Source: CBDBES01 sp965204465
GTDB taxonomy: Bacteria > Spirochaetota > Leptospiria > Turneriellales > CBDBES01
Direction of reading: 5' to 3'
Assembly: GCA_965204465.1 (NCBI GenBank)
Contig: CBDBES010000002.1
Location: 62,001-126,000, forward strand
Length of the DNA: 64,000 bases
The position numbers and the translations under genes were made by a program. The notes under the pieces were generated by a model that worked only from the letters and a program-made list of their open reading frames with translations, did no database searches and was not told the origin of the DNA. Below, piece after piece: positions 61,851 through 64,000 of this stretch (position 1 is the first letter of the stretch; each line of letters opens with the position of its first letter).

Positions 61851-62745
61851 TATTCATTGGAACCACTCCTGCAAGACGATAGCGTATCTCCAGCTGACCT
61901 TCAGGATCTATAGCTCTTAATGGTATAGCGTTTAATAATAAGGAGCTTGAATCTATAGGATAAGAGATTTTGTTATTAGCGGGAATATCAACGAAACTGG
62001 GGGGTTCATGGATGACGTTTATGAGATTAATGATGATGTTACCTTCTACATTTTCCCCGCTTGCATTTTCGGCACGAATTGTCAATGTGTATTGGTTATT
62101 ACTTTCAAAATCAAGAGCAGAAGCTGTCGTAATTTTGCCGGTAGCGGAATCGATCGAAAAAACATTCCCTGTGTTGCCGCTTATAATTTGATATGATATT
62201 GAGTCGCCATCAGGGTCTTGCGCAGAAATAATTGTTATCTCTGAATTTATAGGAGCATTTTCATGAATTGACAAAGGGTTTGCCGGGAAAGAAGAAAATC
62301 TGACAACACTTTCTATTACATTGATCGTCACCACAACACTGGCTGAACTAGATTCTGAATCAGTAGCAGTTACAGTCAGAGAATAAGTAGATACTGTTTC
62401 AAAATTAAGAGGTTGAGATAGGGTGATCAGGCCGTCTGAGCTAATAGAGAAAACATCACTTTGCTCGCCTTCTATGCTATAAGTGATCGAATGCTCTTGT
62501 TGATTGTTCTCATCTTCGTTATTTTCGTCTTGGTTTTCATCTTGATCCTGGCCTTGAAAGTTAATCTGCGCTATTACGGTACCAACTTCAGCCCCTACAA
62601 GCGTCTTTTCAGGTATGTTGAAAGTATAGCTATCTTGAGCAAAAGAGATGATACCATTATCAGATTCAAAGATCAATTGAATATTTTCACATCGAAATAC
62701 AAATAGCAATAATAGTAAAAAAAAGTATATTTTAATAGTGATCAT
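61813..62745 (-). CDS. Cadherin-repeat lipoprotein-like surface protein, truncated by frameshift
   Basis: The 310-residue frame starts with a hydrophobic signal (IKIYFFLLLLLFVFRC) whose Cys fits a loose spirochaetal lipobox. A short acidic low-complexity tract (DENQDENNEDENNQQEH) follows. Cadherin-like repeats come next, with marks such as NFETVSTYSLTVTATDSESS, DPDGDSISYQI and LDFESNNQYTLTIRAENASG, the DxD/ExxxxY calcium-site pattern. The frame ends at WAA* where the C-terminal part continues in another frame. Likely surface adhesion protein, now disrupted or phase-variable. It lies 110 bp downstream of the LptF/LptG gene. Confidence 0.75.
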   Translation of the reverse strand: MITIKIYFFLLLLLFVFRCENIQLIFESDNGIISFAQDSYTFNIPEKTLVGAEVGTVIAQINFQGQDQDENQDENNEDENNQQEHSITYSIEGEQSDVFSISSDGLITLSQPLNFETVSTYSLTVTATDSESSSASVVVTINVIESVVRFSSFPANPLSIHENAPINSEITIISAQDPDGDSISYQIISGNTGNVFSIDSATGKITTASALDFESNNQYTLTIRAENASGENVEGNIIINLINVIHEPPSFVDIPANNKISYPIDSSSLLLNAIPLRAIDPEGQLEIRYRLAGVVPMNNGSPVFGEFWAA

Positions 62746-62854
62746 AAATACCCTCGTATAATAGTCTTATCTAAAATAACCTGTATTAAGTACTTTTTGG
62801 TTATTTGGTGCCAAATGAGTTCCAGCACAGCCTTTTAGACCTTCAAGATCGAAA

Positions 62855-63937
62855 TTATTCTTTAAAAAAAAGCAATAAAATGGCAGAAGGGATTCCGAAT
62901 AAAAAATTGGAGGCTGAACCGGCTATAAAAGGAGGTAATAAGTCTTTATTTCCAAGAGATATTCCATAATACATTACTAAAAAATAAATAAGTCCAAATA
63001 CCACGCATAATGCAAGGCTTCCTGATAATCCCAAATAACGCGACTTGGAGCTAATAAAACCGCCAATAACCACGACAAAAAAACATATGAAAGGAAAACT
63101 AAAATGCCAGTAAGTATGTATCATTAATTCTTTAAAACTTTCTCCTTTTTTTTGCGCTAATTGGATAAAATAAAATATATCTTCTAAATTCATCATGTCA
63201 ATGCTCTTGACCTTTCTCTGAAAAAAAGTATAATTCTCTTTGATATCTACATTAGTCTCCTTAAAAATATTTTGTCCTATCAAGTTTCCTTTGTCACTAA
63301 AATACAGTATGCTGCCGTTTTTTAATTTCCAGTTTGAAGGTATGATCCAGGCTTCTTCTGCTTCTATAACTCTTTTAATATTTCGATCATTATGTAATTC
63401 TAGCAAATATAAATTCTTTATGTACTTTTGAGAAGGATCAAATAAGTCAATATAAAAAAAAAGATTTCCTGACCGGATTTCAAAACTATATCTGGATCTC
63501 ATCATCTGAAAATCAGGGCCTCTTCCCCTTAGATAATTATGTTTTATGTAAGCTAAATAATTACTCGGGAATGCAACTTTTTCATTGAATACAAAGAAGG
63601 GGATCGTAAAAAATAAGGAGAATAGAATAGTAGGAAGCAAAACTCTACGAATAGAATATCCAGAGCTTCTGATGATAATGAGTTCTCTTGTATGAACAAG
63701 ATTGTTTATTGTCATAACGATTGAAAATAAAAAAGAGGGTCCTACAACCACAGTGATCATCATAGGCATGTAATAAAGATACATCAACCAGATATGTTTT
63801 GCTTCTGCGCTGGTGTTTATGATTATTGGTGATGTTTCAATGATCTTAGAGATCAAGGCAATCCCTGTAAAGAAAAGCATGGATCCAAAAAGATATTTTG
63901 TAAATTCTTTTAGGATCAAACGATCAATGATCTGCAT
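62855..63937 (-). CDS. LptF/LptG family LPS export permease
   Basis: A 360-residue YjgP/YjgQ-type permease of the LptB2FG transporter that drives LPS from the inner membrane. Six transmembrane helices (about three at the N-terminus, one near 105-120 and two or three near 280-355) flank a periplasmic beta-jellyroll-like domain (about 135-265). Landmarks: RLILKEFTKYLFGSMLFF, RELIIIRSSGYSIRRVLLP. Which of F or G cannot be decided. Its partner is not seen. Confidence 0.88.
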   Translation of the reverse strand: MQIIDRLILKEFTKYLFGSMLFFTGIALISKIIETSPIIINTSAEAKHIWLMYLYYMPMMITVVVGPSFLFSIVMTINNLVHTRELIIIRSSGYSIRRVLLPTILFSLFFTIPFFVFNEKVAFPSNYLAYIKHNYLRGRGPDFQMMRSRYSFEIRSGNLFFYIDLFDPSQKYIKNLYLLELHNDRNIKRVIEAEEAWIIPSNWKLKNGSILYFSDKGNLIGQNIFKETNVDIKENYTFFQRKVKSIDMMNLEDIFYFIQLAQKKGESFKELMIHTYWHFSFPFICFFVVVIGGFISSKSRYLGLSGSLALCVVFGLIYFLVMYYGISLGNKDLLPPFIAGSASNFLFGIPSAILLLFFKE

Positions 63938-63940
63938 TTC

Positions 63941-64000
63941 TTATTGCAAAATATCTAACAATTCTTGACGAGAAACTGTTCTACCTGTAGTGGTATTTGC
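63941..64000 (-). CDS. C-terminal end of an unknown protein (enters from beyond the window)
   Basis: Only 19 codons are seen before TAA at 63943-63941 on the minus strand, reading ANTTTGRTVSRQELLDILQ. It ends 3 bp upstream of the LptF/LptG start, so it is the previous gene in the same operon. Too little sequence for a family call. Confidence 0.5.
   Translation of the reverse strand, partial: ANTTTGRTVSRQELLDILQ

Overview
The window reads as chromosomal DNA of a Gram-negative spirochaete, most like the Leptospira lineage. The base composition is AT-rich. It encodes a flagellar P/L-ring block in the order flgG-flgA-flgH-flgI-flgJ-like, lipopolysaccharide functions (lpxC, an LptF/LptG permease, a family 9 glycosyltransferase), type II secretion genes gspK-L-M-N, SpoVG, Rho, HemL and lipoproteins with loose spirochaetal lipoboxes. 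The lineage is inferred from gene content; no rRNA gene is present to confirm it. Most of the window is ordinary housekeeping DNA.

Layout. 1-5.9 kb: envelope genes (TPR protein, LysM-M23 peptidase) divergent from gspKLMN. 5.9-10.3 kb: a minus-strand run (YihY-like, beta-barrel, TPR, [2Fe-2S] BFD-like, thioredoxin-like). 10.5-13.8 kb: an ECF sigma/anti-sigma module and a two-gene ABC exporter. 13.9-15.4 kb: a decayed IS1182-like element in a 51-bp tandem repeat. 15.5-24.8 kb: likely rpoZ, dienelactone hydrolase, STAS protein, LysM lipoprotein, rho, rpoD, fabG-acpP-rnc. 24.8-31.5 kb: lpdA, a very short UvrD-like helicase, glycosyltransferase (with a G10 tract), tmk, a Cache-like membrane protein, DUF1858 and TlpA-like proteins. 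31.6-33.8 kb: an IS481/IS3-like element next to an 861-bp cassette bounded by perfect 25-bp inverted repeats and holding one small membrane-protein gene. 33.9-37.8 kb: flagellar genes. 38-45.8 kb: infC, then rpsO-pnp-M16 peptidase-(symporter/phosphatidylserine decarboxylase fusion)-SPL-like radical SAM. 46-56.3 kb: dprA, acyl-CoA dehydrogenase, lpxC, methyltransferase, NeuB-like, uvrC, AtpZ-like, ThiF-like and HEAT proteins. 56.3-64 kb: an IS remnant, spoVG, aroC, rpsT overlapping tRNA-Val, hemL, a frameshifted cadherin-repeat protein and an LptF/LptG permease.

The least ordinary items are the Na+/alanine symporter-phosphatidylserine decarboxylase fusion, the inverted-repeat cassette at 32894-33754 with a structured leader, the G10 tract inside a probable LPS glycosyltransferase, a 52-bp MITE-like element sharing ends with the IS remnant 10 kb away, and the rpsT stop codon lying inside a tRNA gene. 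I see no CRISPR array, prophage, rRNA gene or complete defence island.
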